From: Saccharina japonica
Lineage: Eukaryota > Sar > Phaeophyceae > Laminariales > Laminariaceae
DNA: 64,000 nt
Direction: 5' to 3'
NCBI GenBank assembly: GCA_008828725.1
Contig: MEHQ01002813.1
Coordinates: 775,094-839,093, forward strand
In this document: in pieces, positions 11,236 to 20,548 of the stretch
Numbering within the stretch: the stretch's first letter is position 1
How the letters are laid out: each line of letters begins with the position of its first letter
Position numbers and translations under genes: made by a program
Notes under the pieces: model-generated
Seen by the model: the letters and a program-made list of their open reading frames with translations, nothing else
The model's database searches: none
Told to the model about the DNA's origin: nothing

Positions 11236-11640
11236 GGTCGGTTGGTCCCTCGGCTGGTAGTCCCACAATCACCAACACCACCCACCAACATTTACTGTTA
11301 ATTAAGCGATGCGTGTCAGCGCAAAAACCTTGTACGAGTACAGAGAAAAATGTACCAGTAAACAAATACATCTGAATCATTTCATAATTCGTTTTTGTTG
11401 TATGATCTTTTTGCTCGTATTTTGTAAAATCTGTATCAGGTATCAGGTCGGTTGGTCCCTGGGCTGGTAGTCCTACAATCACCAACACCACCCACCAACA
11501 TTTATTGTTAAGCGATGCGTGTCAGCGCAAAAACCTTGTACAGAGAAAAATGCAAACTAAGAAATCTGAATCATTTCAGAATTCGTTTTTATTTGTATTG
11601 TCTTTTTGCTCGTATTTCGTAAAATCTGTATCATTTCAGA
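11236..11640. repeat. Two tandem copies of a ~200-bp repeat inside the insertion
   Basis: GTCGGTTGGTCCCT begins at 11236 and again at 11447. Both copies continue through CAATCACCAACACCACCCAC, AAGCGATGCGTGTCAGCGCA and TTTTTGCTCGTATTT. A weaker third relative lies just upstream near 11150-11180. Confidence 0.8.
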
Positions 11641-12520
11641 AATCGTGTTTTATTGTCTTTTTGTTTTCTGCAGCAGCAGCAGCAGATAATGAATGGGATG
11701 GACTAAAAAAAAAAAAAAAGCTGCTGCTGCTGAACGAGTGCGTACCAGGAACCACCACCAAACCACGGGACGAAGCCACCACCAACCACCACCAGCCACT
11801 ACGAGCAACAACAACTTCTGGTGCTCCTGCGGCTCGTGGGGCAGGGGTGGTGGCGGTGGTGGTGATGGTCGTCGTTGTGGTGTTTGCTGGTGATGGTGGT
11901 GTGTGTGCTGGTTGCTTTTTTAGTTGTGTGCGATGATGGTCTTCCTCTTCTCGTCCGATCATCACCGTTGTTGCTCTACTGCCGAGAAATGTGGTCTTCA
12001 GTTTCAACCCTTGACAGCCTTGACATGCCGTGACTGTCACCAAACAACTAGTTTTTAGTGTGGAACACGCCACCCTACACCCTTGACAGCGCATGTTTTG
12101 CCTTGCTTGACATGTCTCCTCATCGTTGCTATATACTACTGCTAGTTTGCTCTACTGCCGAGAAATCCCAGTGACACAATTTGGTACTGGCAACAGTTTA
12201 GGGCAGTCACTACCGCCTAGCTCTCCGATCTCGGCACGGCTTTCGACACGAATAGCACAGGACGGTCGGCACAAATAGCGGGCCTCTATCAGTCCCGAGC
12301 GTGTCTGAATCGGTTCAGTGTACGCGTCGCGCGCCAAAAAAAAGCAAAGCGAACGAAGTGCGAGGGACGAGCAGACAGACAAACCTCAATATTAAGGATT
12401 CTTTAAATAAAGCCACGCTGCGGCAGCTTTCAGAACTGTTTTTTGTCCGTTTGTGTCCGTTCGCGACCAGGGGGGTACACCCCCACGGGCACGTGCCCAA
12501 CCCATTAGGAAGAGCATCTA

Positions 12521-12557
12521 TTGATGCTTCGAAGGGCTTCGCCCTTCTCAGCATCAA
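12521..12557. other. Two-tier hairpin
   Basis: TTGATGCT at 12521-12528 pairs with AGCATCAA at 12550-12557. Inside it GAAGGGC (12531-12537) pairs with GCCCTTC (12541-12547) around a TTC loop. It lies 12 bp from the right edge of the insertion, so it may be part of its end structure. Confidence 0.6.
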
Positions 12558-12570
12558 GTATCTCCTCATT

Positions 12571-13302
12571 ATAATATTCGCAGTCTCTAGTTTTGTGTTG
12601 TTTGCATGTTGTTTCAACTCTCCGTACGAAAAAGAAGATACATAGAATAGTTGTTTTACTCGATTTTTTGTTCCTGTTTTAGAAGATAGATCACTCACGA
12701 AATATGACCTACCGCTACTGCCTTTCATGACAAGGTGACGAAAATGACTCGGCGTACCGATCTTCAGACAAACGGTTGTGGTGTCAATGGCTCTTGGCCA
12801 GTTCGTATGCGTTGGGATGGCGTGGTAAGGTTACGTCCTTCGCCACACCACACAACACGTGTCAACCAATTTGGCGACACAAACGTACCACATACTGCAT
12901 GTATGTCTAATTTTTTTATCAAGATATATAAAACATCTACATTTTGTCAGAGCAATCGTAGGTATTGCTTGTTGGTGCGTATGTTCTCATAAAAACAGCA
13001 AAAATGCCCCACTTGTAAACGCTTGCAGAGGTAACCCCTACTGCGGCTGCTGTGCCCCCCGTTTCGGTGGGTGGGAGACAACCCTTAGCCTAGCAGTAGT
13101 CTTGAGGGCAATGAGTCTTGGTACGACGGGTACGAAACCTAAACATAAGTAGTAATGACGGCCACTATTACGGAGGGCCATAGTAAATAGGACCAAATAT
13201 TGTGAGTAAAAACAGGTAAATATGTAGGTTTTTGTGTGTACCGAAGGTCCTATTTACTATATTCCCCCGTAATACAACGATAATGCTGTACGTACCAAAA
13301 CA
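12571..13302. repeat. Direct repeat B, copy 2
   Basis: Near-identical to 10044-10775 (offset 2527). Visible differences include GTTACAAC versus GTTTCAAC and GTAAGTATTG versus GTAGGTATTG. The boundary with downstream unique DNA at 13303 corresponds exactly to the N in copy 1. Confidence 0.93.
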
Positions 13303-13724
13303 AAACTGCTTGTTCTACCTCGGTATAATGGTCCGAGCGAACAAAAGTACAGCAGGGAAACGATTTATGACTCGAGCGCTCCAACGCTGGTTCGCCTGCC
13401 AACGAACGAAACTCAACTGTTTTTGGAGGGCAACCGTAGAACGGATTGGTTTGTCGCTGGTTGTATGAACGCTACAAGTTCGCAACTAAGGTAGTGGTCC
13501 AAAAGGGTTCAGAGACGGTTCTGTTCATCGCCACTTGAGTTTTACGAAACTAGACGAGGTGCGGGGTCGATACATATTTCCGCAGCTCGCGCGATGCATG
13601 TGGGCTCAACGTAACTATATAATTACTCGTAGTAGTGTCTTTCGTACGTACGATTAGTCCACTGCTTGTTGTAGGAAACGAAACAGGGTATGGTTGAACT
13701 CGATCCCGAACGCTTACCTTCCAT
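13303..13724. other. No recognisable gene
   Basis: Single-copy-looking DNA between repeat B and the segmental duplication. I see nothing to annotate. Confidence 0.35.
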
Positions 13725-13955
13725 CCTTTTGTCGCGTTGTTGTCTGTTGGTCATAATGTCTCTTGAACTTTGCGTCTTTTGATGTATGTCGCTGCCCGGT
13801 TTATGTTTTTCTCTGTCTCTTGAGCGTGGTGGTACGTATTTTCTGCTCGAGCGATTGATCTCATTATGTGCTGTGTGTGTGGCGTGACAGTGAAGATAGT
13901 TTAACCGATTAAAGCGCCATCGTCTATCGATCTCATTGCCACCAAACCACACAGC

Positions 13956-14072
13956 ATGGCGCATATAGCAGGAACAGAAGAAGGAGCAGGAGCAGGAGCA
14001 GGAGCATTAGCAGGAGAAGGAGCAGGAGCAGGAACAGGAGCATTAGCAGGAGAAGGAGCAGGAGCAGGAGCC

Positions 14073-14125
<53 letters not shown>

Positions 14126-14128
14126 GGA

Positions 14129-14161
<33 letters not shown>

Positions 14162-14614
14162 AGTCAACGGCAGCGAGAGAAGAAACGACAGCACCCGCAC
14201 CGAAGAACGATATCGAGGATTTAAGAGTAAGAATATGGCAGCAGCGATTCAGTTTTGGTTCCTCTCTCTGCGTCGTCGTGTGTCGTGAAAAAGGCTTAAA
14301 CCCTTGCTCGATCGCTCGCTTCCCACTCGTTTACTTTTTCTTTATTCCCAGATCCGAGGAAATATGTCACCCACTTTTTCAAGCAGGCGGTTTGGGCAAC
14401 ATTTACCATTCTTCGGGTGTACCTGGAGGATTGAGTAACGCGGACGAAACCCGGCGTCAGACTAGAATACAGAGACACGGATGATGCCCGACCGTGGACG
14501 CACACATACGGAGACGGGGGTAGACCAGCTCACCCACCAAAGCTTGAAACTGGGAAGGGGTGGCGATTTATCGGGCCCTACGGCCACCACCATGATGTAG
14601 TACCAGAACCAGAG
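13956..14614 (+). pseudogene. Broken 5' part of the membrane-protein gene, copy 1
   Basis: The frame starting at ATG 13956 gives [14 protein letters not shown], a long Gly-Ala tract, then NGSERRND and [14 protein letters not shown] before a stop at 14286-14288. It aligns with residues 1-52 of the intact copy at 40777. An extra TG near 14280-14282 shifts the frame. In the frame that would restore homology (DPRKYV to VTRTKPG) a TGA interrupts at 14432-14434 where the other copy reads GGA. The sequence then stays open into the frame beginning at 14615. One alternative is a GT-AG intron from about 14285 to 14351; see rejected items. Confidence 0.6.
13980..14165 (+). repeat. GGAGCA hexanucleotide minisatellite
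   Basis: About 30 units of GGAGCA with interspersed GGAGAA, GGAACA and CATTAGCA variants encode a Gly-Ala tract in the plus frame. The partner copy at 40792-40812 has only about three units, so the tract has expanded or contracted since duplication. Confidence 0.92.
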
Positions 14615-15955
14615 ATGACGGAAGCTAATGATGTCTTGGAAATTTCTGCTCCTGTCGTGGAAATCCGGAAATTTCGCAGGGCTGATATTTCGGAAGCCGA
14701 TGTGGTTGTTTTTCGGGAAGGGATGGCGTTCCCAACGGGGGGGCTTATCTCTGTCGTAAACACGGCACACGCGGTGCTGGTGTGGCGAGGGGAAAATGAA
14801 TATTTTTATCTCCGCGATGACTTCGTGCTGTCCGCACGCGAGGAAGAGGCGCTGGTGGAGTGGGGGATAGGACGGCCGCTGATTGGGAATTCTGTACTCG
14901 CGGTAGGGGGGACGCTTCTAGTAGTGTTTATCGAGAAGGTTTGGGGGCCAGCGGTGGTGGGGACGCTTCTCGTGGCAACGGCCGGGTACCGCGTCCAGGG
15001 CGTCCTGACCAAAGTGCTGAGGATCAGGTCGCCCGAGTGGAAAAGTCAACACAAGCTCATTCCTAGCAGGATACACGGGACGGAGCGGGTGATGCAGGGT
15101 GTGCTGGTGACGCTCGTGGCGCTTGCCGACCTGCTGGACCACAGAGTGCTGCTGCTGACGGCCGTGATCTTAGCGTCCGTCCAGGTGGTTTTACTGGAAT
15201 GTGTAGGTCAGGCACGTCTGACCTGGGGATGGAAGCACTACAACAGCGTCCTGCTCGCACAGCTCGGGGTGTTGACACGCGTATGCGTGGGTTTGATAGC
15301 TTGGCTGTGGTTGGCGTACGTATTTGCGTGGTTTTTCGGCTGTATGGTTTGTGGTTCAGTGGTGATTTTTGTGTACCTGGTTGTGCTCGCCTGTTTGGGG
15401 GATTCTTTCCGTGGTGAGGCTGATACGCTTCTTGAAGGCAAGTGGGCCGATGTACCCATGACGCTAGTATTCGTCGGGAGCGTTGGAGTGGGGATCGGGG
15501 CCGCGGTGCTGGGCTTGGACGATGCGGATCTCAAGTTTTCTTGGCAATCGCTGCAACCTTGGGAGTGGCCGTTGACACGTGCACCCGATTCGTTTTCGAC
15601 AGTTGTCAGGACTATAGGTATTTGGATCGGGTATGGTGTGGGCTGTTTCATCGTGGTGTACATTGTTATCGGGGTGTTTTCGTTCAGGTTAAGCAGTGAC
15701 GGGGATATGGTTAAAGGGTTGGGTGAGTGGACGAGTGCGCGTAAGAAGAAGGATTCTCCGGGTTTTAGTCACTACGACAAAAACCCCATCCCTTCCCGAC
15801 ACCGGCTCGTTGCGGGCAAAGACGGAAACCCCGACGAAAACCCCACCCCTTGTCGAAACCAGCCCGTAGCGGGCAATGACGGAAACCCCATCCCTTCCCG
15901 AAACCTGCTCGTGGCGGGCGCAGAGCAGCCGGCGCCCGTGGCGTCTATCGTGTAA
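14615..15955 (+). CDS. Multi-pass membrane protein, unknown function (446 aa, 5'-shortened copy)
   Basis: I do not recognise the family. Residues about 23-90 form a soluble part with ISEADVVVFREGMAFP and RDDFVLSAREEEALVEWGIGRPL, nearly identical to residues 175-240 of the copy at 40777. From about residue 92 on, seven or eight hydrophobic segments follow (for example SVLAVGGTLLVVFIE and AVVGTLLVATAGY), then a basic stretch SARKKKD and a polar tail. The tail repeats a PIPSRNLLVAG-type unit about three times, against once in the partner. Start taken as the first Met after the upstream breaks. Between copies the first transmembrane half is much better conserved than the second. It may be a decaying duplicate that still keeps 446 open codons. 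Confidence 0.6.
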   Translation: MTEANDVLEISAPVVEIRKFRRADISEADVVVFREGMAFPTGGLISVVNTAHAVLVWRGENEYFYLRDDFVLSAREEEALVEWGIGRPLIGNSVLAVGGTLLVVFIEKVWGPAVVGTLLVATAGYRVQGVLTKVLRIRSPEWKSQHKLIPSRIHGTERVMQGVLVTLVALADLLDHRVLLLTAVILASVQVVLLECVGQARLTWGWKHYNSVLLAQLGVLTRVCVGLIAWLWLAYVFAWFFGCMVCGSVVIFVYLVVLACLGDSFRGEADTLLEGKWADVPMTLVFVGSVGVGIGAAVLGLDDADLKFSWQSLQPWEWPLTRAPDSFSTVVRTIGIWIGYGVGCFIVVYIVIGVFSFRLSSDGDMVKGLGEWTSARKKKDSPGFSHYDKNPIPSRHRLVAGKDGNPDENPTPCRNQPVAGNDGNPIPSRNLLVAGAEQPAPVASIV

Positions 15956-16160
15956 TTTGATATTATTTGAAAACTAGAATAGGTGGTCACCGTTTGCCGA
16001 TCTGTCTGCGGTGCAGGCGCTGCAGGCGCTGCAGGCGCTGCACGCCGGTATTTTGGCTGCAAGCACGGCCGTAAGCCGGACGGTAACAATATGCCTACAA
16101 GTCCAGTCTTAATCCAGAGGGGTAGTGTATGGGAAGAGGAATCTTTTGTTTTTTCAAGGT

Positions 16161-16182
16161 TACCAGTTTGAAAAAACTGGTA
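16161..16182 (+). terminator. GAAA-loop hairpin in the 3' flank of copy 1
   Basis: TACCAGTTT (16161-16169) and AAACTGGTA (16174-16182) form a perfect 9-bp stem closed by GAAA, followed by TATATAATATATTTT. The partner near 42656-42677 keeps the AT-rich tail but has mismatches in the stem. It could be an RNA 3'-end structure or chance; no function is shown. Confidence 0.3.
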
Positions 16183-16476
16183 TATAATATATTTTGTGCC
16201 CTCCTGAACCCCGCCACTCCGTGGTCAACAATAAACTGGATTCAAGAAACTCTGCTCGAATCCGAGCGAAAATAAGCATCGAGCCTTAGCCGAAAAAGGA
16301 GATATGTCGCGTACTGTATCATTTTACTCTCCCACTGTAAACTTGGTGTTGACTTTGACATTCACCGTTGACTACTGCACACCGTAACCGCTGCGAAATC
16401 AGCCAAGCAACGTCCCCTTCGTAGGTAGTGCTGGGCGATATCGTCTTCGCAGGACACGCTTTAATCCACGCGGCGG

Positions 16477-16612
16477 GCATCGTGTCCGAGGGAGGGGAAA
16501 CGCAACAAAATAATAGAGGAACACGGGTCAGCTTGTTTGTACGCAGGCTTCCTGTCCGAGCGAGGGAACACTCAGCGAAATAATAGCGCAACACGGGTCA
16601 GCTTGTTTGTGC
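16477..16612 (+). repeat. Local tandem duplication in the 3' flank
   Basis: The phrase AACACGGGTCAGCTTGTTTGT, preceded by TGTCCGAG and an AATAATAG block, occurs twice here (ending near 16540 and 16609). It occurs once in the partner region near 43012-43033. Confidence 0.75.
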
Positions 16613-17275
16613 TTGATCGGCAAGAGCTTCCCCATCCCTGGCGCAAGTATACCGAGACGAAAACAGCCGAAATAGTTGAACCTTGTACCTAAGAAGCAGG
16701 CTGGCCTCTGTTTTCACCGAAACAACCACCTATTGATTATGAGAACCGTTACAATAACGCTCTAGCCGCGCCTGCTTCGCCGGCCTGGGACTCGTCTGTT
16801 TAGAGGTAATGTTTGTTAACGGAAAACAAAACAGAACAGCAAGGTGGATTCCGTGGATTATATCATCAAGTAATCGTCAATACTTTACGCTTTGTCAAAA
16901 GGTCAGGAGAGCGGTGTCAAACAAGAGAACCTATCTAAACACGAACGATACTAAATGAAACAACAGTAGTGCGCCAACCTCGGACACGCTGCTGCCGCTT
17001 GTAAGTTCTTGCAGGCCGTTGGCGCTTGCGGGCGGTTTCGGGCCAGTACGAGGTGGTGGTTCGGACACTTCCTCGTAAACCAACACGCGCAAGGCACATG
17101 AACCCATGAAAACAGGCAATAGTTTTTGCTATCAATATTAGCACAACGAAACGAATAGTAAAGGGGGTGACTCTCTTTAGGTCTCGATAGAGGACACATA
17201 AGCATCGACTAAATCGTGCGATGGAAAACCCATCAAATCACCCTGGTGCGGCGGTGGTGCCCCGTATTTACTGTA

Positions 17276-17527
17276 TATCTTTCGAATTACATTATCATTA
17301 TCGTTTCCTGAGTCATGGGGGAGAGAGGTTCCTCCCCTCGGCCAGATACCTGTATCGCAGCTGCGTGCAATACCCTGAATATATCGACCACCGTATTTTA
17401 CTGTCTCTCTCCTACTATTAATACTATATCGGCCGGGTTCCTAACTACGTTAGTACGGCCTACAGTTGTCTCGGATGACCAAGCCTCCGAATGGTAGAGT
17501 ACCATTCGACTACTGTTTACCGCACTC
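17276..17527. other. No recognisable gene
   Basis: Unique-looking DNA between the segmental duplication and the recombinase relic. No feature is supported. Confidence 0.35.
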
Positions 17528-17974
17528 TTAGTTATTCTCTATCTCAATTTTTTCCTTCCCCCGGCTGTCTCTCATTTGCCACCTTCGCCTTTGCAAGCTT
17601 GCGTGACACTCTTGTGGATCGTCTATGTTATTCTGCATGTACGCCTCGTGAGCGTCGGACTTCCACCTCCCCTCTCTCTCGATCACTCGTGCCGATATCT
17701 CTTTCCCTCCCGCGTGCGTGGTCGCTCCCCCGATAGGCAACAAGAATTGGGCGAACTTTTCGGGATTCCGACCTGACTTCGCCACTCTCTCCTTGATTGC
17801 TCGAAGGGCACGGTCATACCTTACCACTAGATACGAAGAAAGGGGGGCATGGTCGGGATAACCAGGAAAGCATGACACCAACTCCAACATAAGGGCAACG
17901 ACACGACCGCCTGCCCTAAAGGACGACCTCGGCCCACAAACCTCGCTCCGGGTCCGCACGCACACACTTCCCAC
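17528..17974 (-). pseudogene. Tyrosine recombinase C-terminal fragment
   Basis: The 148-codon frame has an unmistakable tyrosine-recombinase block at residues 80-118: PIGGATTHAGGKEIS, ARVIEREGRWKSDAHEAYM, QNNIDDP. In functional relatives the block reads like HSLRIGGAT..., GRWKSDAY.AY with the catalytic Tyr at the end. The segment RALRAIKERVAKSGRNPEKFAQF before it also fits the family. Here the expected His and Arg of HxxR are Phe77 and Pro80, so catalysis should be lost. The rest of the protein is missing. Such enzymes occur in DIRS/Ngaro retrotransposons and Cryptons, and in bacterial-type integrases; which source applies cannot be told from this fragment. Confidence 0.75.
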
Positions 17975-19005
17975 CTGTTACTCATCACCCTTATGCCCGT
18001 TGACCCTGCAAGAACTGAAAAATTCTTATCCCACACTAATTCCAAGTAATTTGTGTCCAAATACGTGGGACCAGTTATTAAGGGGTTACACCGTTCCTCA
18101 ACACTGTCAGCCTATTGCCCTCGCGTGTTTTTCAACTGTGTGCCCCTGGCGAAGAGCGCCACGCCACCCCGCGTCAGATAGTGCACAGCTACGTGTATTC
18201 GATAGAAACCCTGCGCTGTCGCCAATTTACTGGAAATCGTATTCGACGCGAAACATCACACAACCCGGTCAACAATCCGGCCTTGAAACCGTCCGGGTCA
18301 CTCGACGCAAAAAAAAAACAAAAAAACAAATACTCCTGACGAACCATCAACATGCGAAACGTACTCCATAATGGGCGACCAGACGAGCACGTGCACCTAG
18401 CGGAGCTAGCAAATGAACCACCGGCGAACTGGGGGTCACAATGTATGTATTTACACGCCCCACCCCCTCCCGGCCAGGCGCTGCTCCTGACCTTGCCTCC
18501 GTCGCCGACCGACGGAGCCCGCCCCCCTCATTCAAGCCCGCCAGGCTCGGCCGAAGAAACTTTCGGCATCCCAACCGACAGCCGCGACCCTCCATCCACG
18601 CATAACAGTCGCCGGTCAGATGGTAGCTCGTGTACACCCGCAGCCAATGACACCAGGGGAAAGGCTCGGTGGGTGCAGGCGGCAGCGACAAGGGGGGGGG
18701 TGTCACCGACGTATTGTCAACGCTGTAAGATGGCAGGAGTGTATCTTCAACCTCCACCCCCGTAGTATCCTAGGCGTCGTCTAGCGTGCATCTACAGTAC
18801 GGTATGTTGATGCATCGATCCGATGTGTGTCCGTACAACGTAACAGTCTGCCACCGACCAAAAAAACATTTACATTTTGGTATATATCCCGGTATAATAG
18901 TATGCTACCTTGTAAGGGTTGACAAAACTATGCTCACCACCATGGCCCCCAAATTTCAAAGCACCTCATCATAATGTCGTTACACCGCAGCACGAGTAAG
19001 CATAA
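17975..19005. other. No recognisable gene
   Basis: A poly(A)-rich stretch occurs near 18310-18327 and a GC-rich, G-run-containing stretch near 18490-18700. Open frames on both strands here look like composition effects. No motif is recognised. Confidence 0.35.
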
Positions 19006-20230
19006 CATATGCAGCAAGACGGCCACCCGGCAGTACAGCACCAAAGGGCTGTCGAAATACCACGGACAGTATTTGTGTTCATTCAACGTTGAAGGACTGA
19101 TGTCTGTGCCAGACCGCAAGACACCTCAAATATACCGTGTTGCCCCCATATCTCGGGTTAGCAACGCAAACAGCCCCGCGGCAGCAACGTTCACAGCACG
19201 CGCGTCTCTCGTCGGTGCCAAACCTGCCTGTCAATACTCTTCTCGTGTGTTTTCACAATACAACCCTGAAATGGAGATATGCAAATAAATATAAATCATA
19301 GAAAAGTAATGAAGGTATATATAGTGCCCTGTCAGTTTCGGATCGTAAGAAGCCGTAACCCGCATAAGTTGTCCCATGTAGGAGGTTGGCAATGCGAGCC
19401 GCTCAACGGCGACTCTTCTTCGCAGAACACGGGGTTGTCATGGGTGCCGACACTGCCTAATCCACTCTAATCTTGTGTTTCGACAAGAAGCTCAAGAAGG
19501 GAATGATAACAAAAACAATCAATACAAAAGTTCGTACACGTATGTATGGGCTCCTACCAGGAAGCGAAGCCCGACTCAGATGTGTGTTGTTGCATGCAAG
19601 GGGGGGCCGTATAACGGCTGCACAACGTCACAGCCCACGAGGCTGTCTTCGGTGCCGGAACGACATACTTGTGCGTTCCTTGTGTGTAAGTATGAGCCCC
19701 CCCCCCCCGGCCGCCCCACCAAGAGTACACATCGGGTGCCTTGGTATCGCGAGCAAAGTTTTATGCTCTCACCGTGATAGTCTCCTTTCTAATTGAAGCC
19801 GCAACGGGGGGTCGAACTATACTGTATTGCACCCTGTAAGGGGGCTGGCGGCAAGAGCAGCGTAGCAGCAACCCCAATTCACAGCACACGAGGCTGTCTT
19901 GTATGTCGTAACTGCCTGTCACTACTCTCTTCGTGTGTTTCCATACCTTAAGTAACGAGGGGTAGACAAAAAAACAACACACCTAAGTACACATCGGGTA
20001 CCGTGTTAGTCTCTTGGCGGTTTTATACGTCGTGGGGCCCCTCACGTGTACTTCTTTTCCCTCTCTACGGGGTTGGCAACATGCGCAGCGAGGCGGCCAC
20101 CGCACTCACAGAACACAGGGCTGTCGTGGCGGAGCGTGTGCTCAGCAAGTGGCCAAACCAAATTAGAAACATATGAAAAGGTAGGCCACCCAAATATCCA
20201 CAGCTCACAGGGCTGTCTCCAAGGTTGTGA
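19006..20230. repeat. Degenerate tandem array with CACAGCACACGAGGCTGTC-like core
   Basis: A core resembling CA(C/G)A(A/G)CACACGAGGCTGTC, followed by a GGTGCC-like block, CTGCCTGTCA and CGTGTGTTT, recurs near 19190, 19425, 19630, 19880, 20105 and 20205. In several units it is preceded by a GGGTTGGCAACG-like phrase. Units are diverged and irregularly spaced (roughly 100-250 bp). No long frame spans several units, so I treat it as non-coding. Confidence 0.55.
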
Positions 20231-20300
20231 TTTTGACTATTTATGTATTCTATATTATTATTTGGTTTGTTTTACTCTATGTTCTTGTTATACTTCAACC

Positions 20301-20332
20301 CTTCCTCTGTCCCGTAAGTAAACTACGTTATG
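20301..20332 (+). repeat. Mariner terminal inverted repeat, left
   Basis: Begins CTTCCTCTGTCCCGTAAG and ends CTACGTTATG. One base differs from the right end (G versus A after CCC). Confidence 0.9.
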
Positions 20333-20548
20333 ATTACACGGACTTTCAACCGTGTCCGATGCCGTAGACGTTTTTTTTTTTTTTAATCTTTGGCGTTTTT
20401 TTAGTTGAATCCCGTTTTTTTTTTTTTCGTGCACCACCCAGCATGCGTGAACGGCCGAACAAAAATCAGTCGGCCCCAAAACGGCCGTATTGAGCCCCTT
20501 TTCCAGCGGCGAAAATAAGTCGGAAAAAAGCAAAAAACAACAAAATAG

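Larger units (their letters stand above)
11006..12569. mobile_element. 1.56-kb insertion relative to the A-B arrangement
   Basis: In copy 1 repeat A joins B as CCCCTATAATATT. In copy 2 the same site is opened by this segment, with TA on both sides (11004-11005 and 12570-12571), as if a TA target had been duplicated. The ends show no clear terminal inverted repeat and no Helitron CTRR end, so the mechanism is open. It contains a ~211-bp tandem repeat, a poly(A)/CTG tract near 11705-11733 and a strong hairpin near its right end. No protein is recognisable. Confidence 0.55.
13725..17275 (+). repeat. Segmental duplication, copy 1 (partner 40533-43696)
   Basis: About 3.5 kb here matches about 3.2 kb some 27 kb downstream in the same orientation. 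Homology starts near CATCCTTTTGTCGCGTTG and fades after AAATCGTGCGATGGAAAA. It covers a membrane-protein gene and about 1.3 kb of 3' non-coding DNA, with many substitutions and several length differences. This copy has the longer GGAGCA minisatellite and a local tandem duplication at 16477-16612. No terminal inverted repeats or target duplication are evident at the ends. Confidence 0.88.

Noticed and set aside
11006..12569. Helitron interpretation of the insertion, because of the hairpin near its right end
   Set aside because: Helitrons start with TC and end CTRR 3' of the hairpin and insert between A and T without duplication. The ends here do not fit in either orientation.
14285..14351. Possible GT-AG intron in copy 1 of the membrane-protein gene (GTGAAAAAG to TTTATTCCCAG)
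   Set aside because: The ends and pyrimidine tract look plausible, but splicing leads to a stop within about 45 codons in copy 1 and sooner in copy 2, while the unspliced frame of copy 2 runs through and aligns better with copy 1.
20046..20321. Small plus-strand frame overlapping the mariner left end
   Set aside because: It runs across the transposon boundary and is made of array sequence, so it cannot be an old gene.
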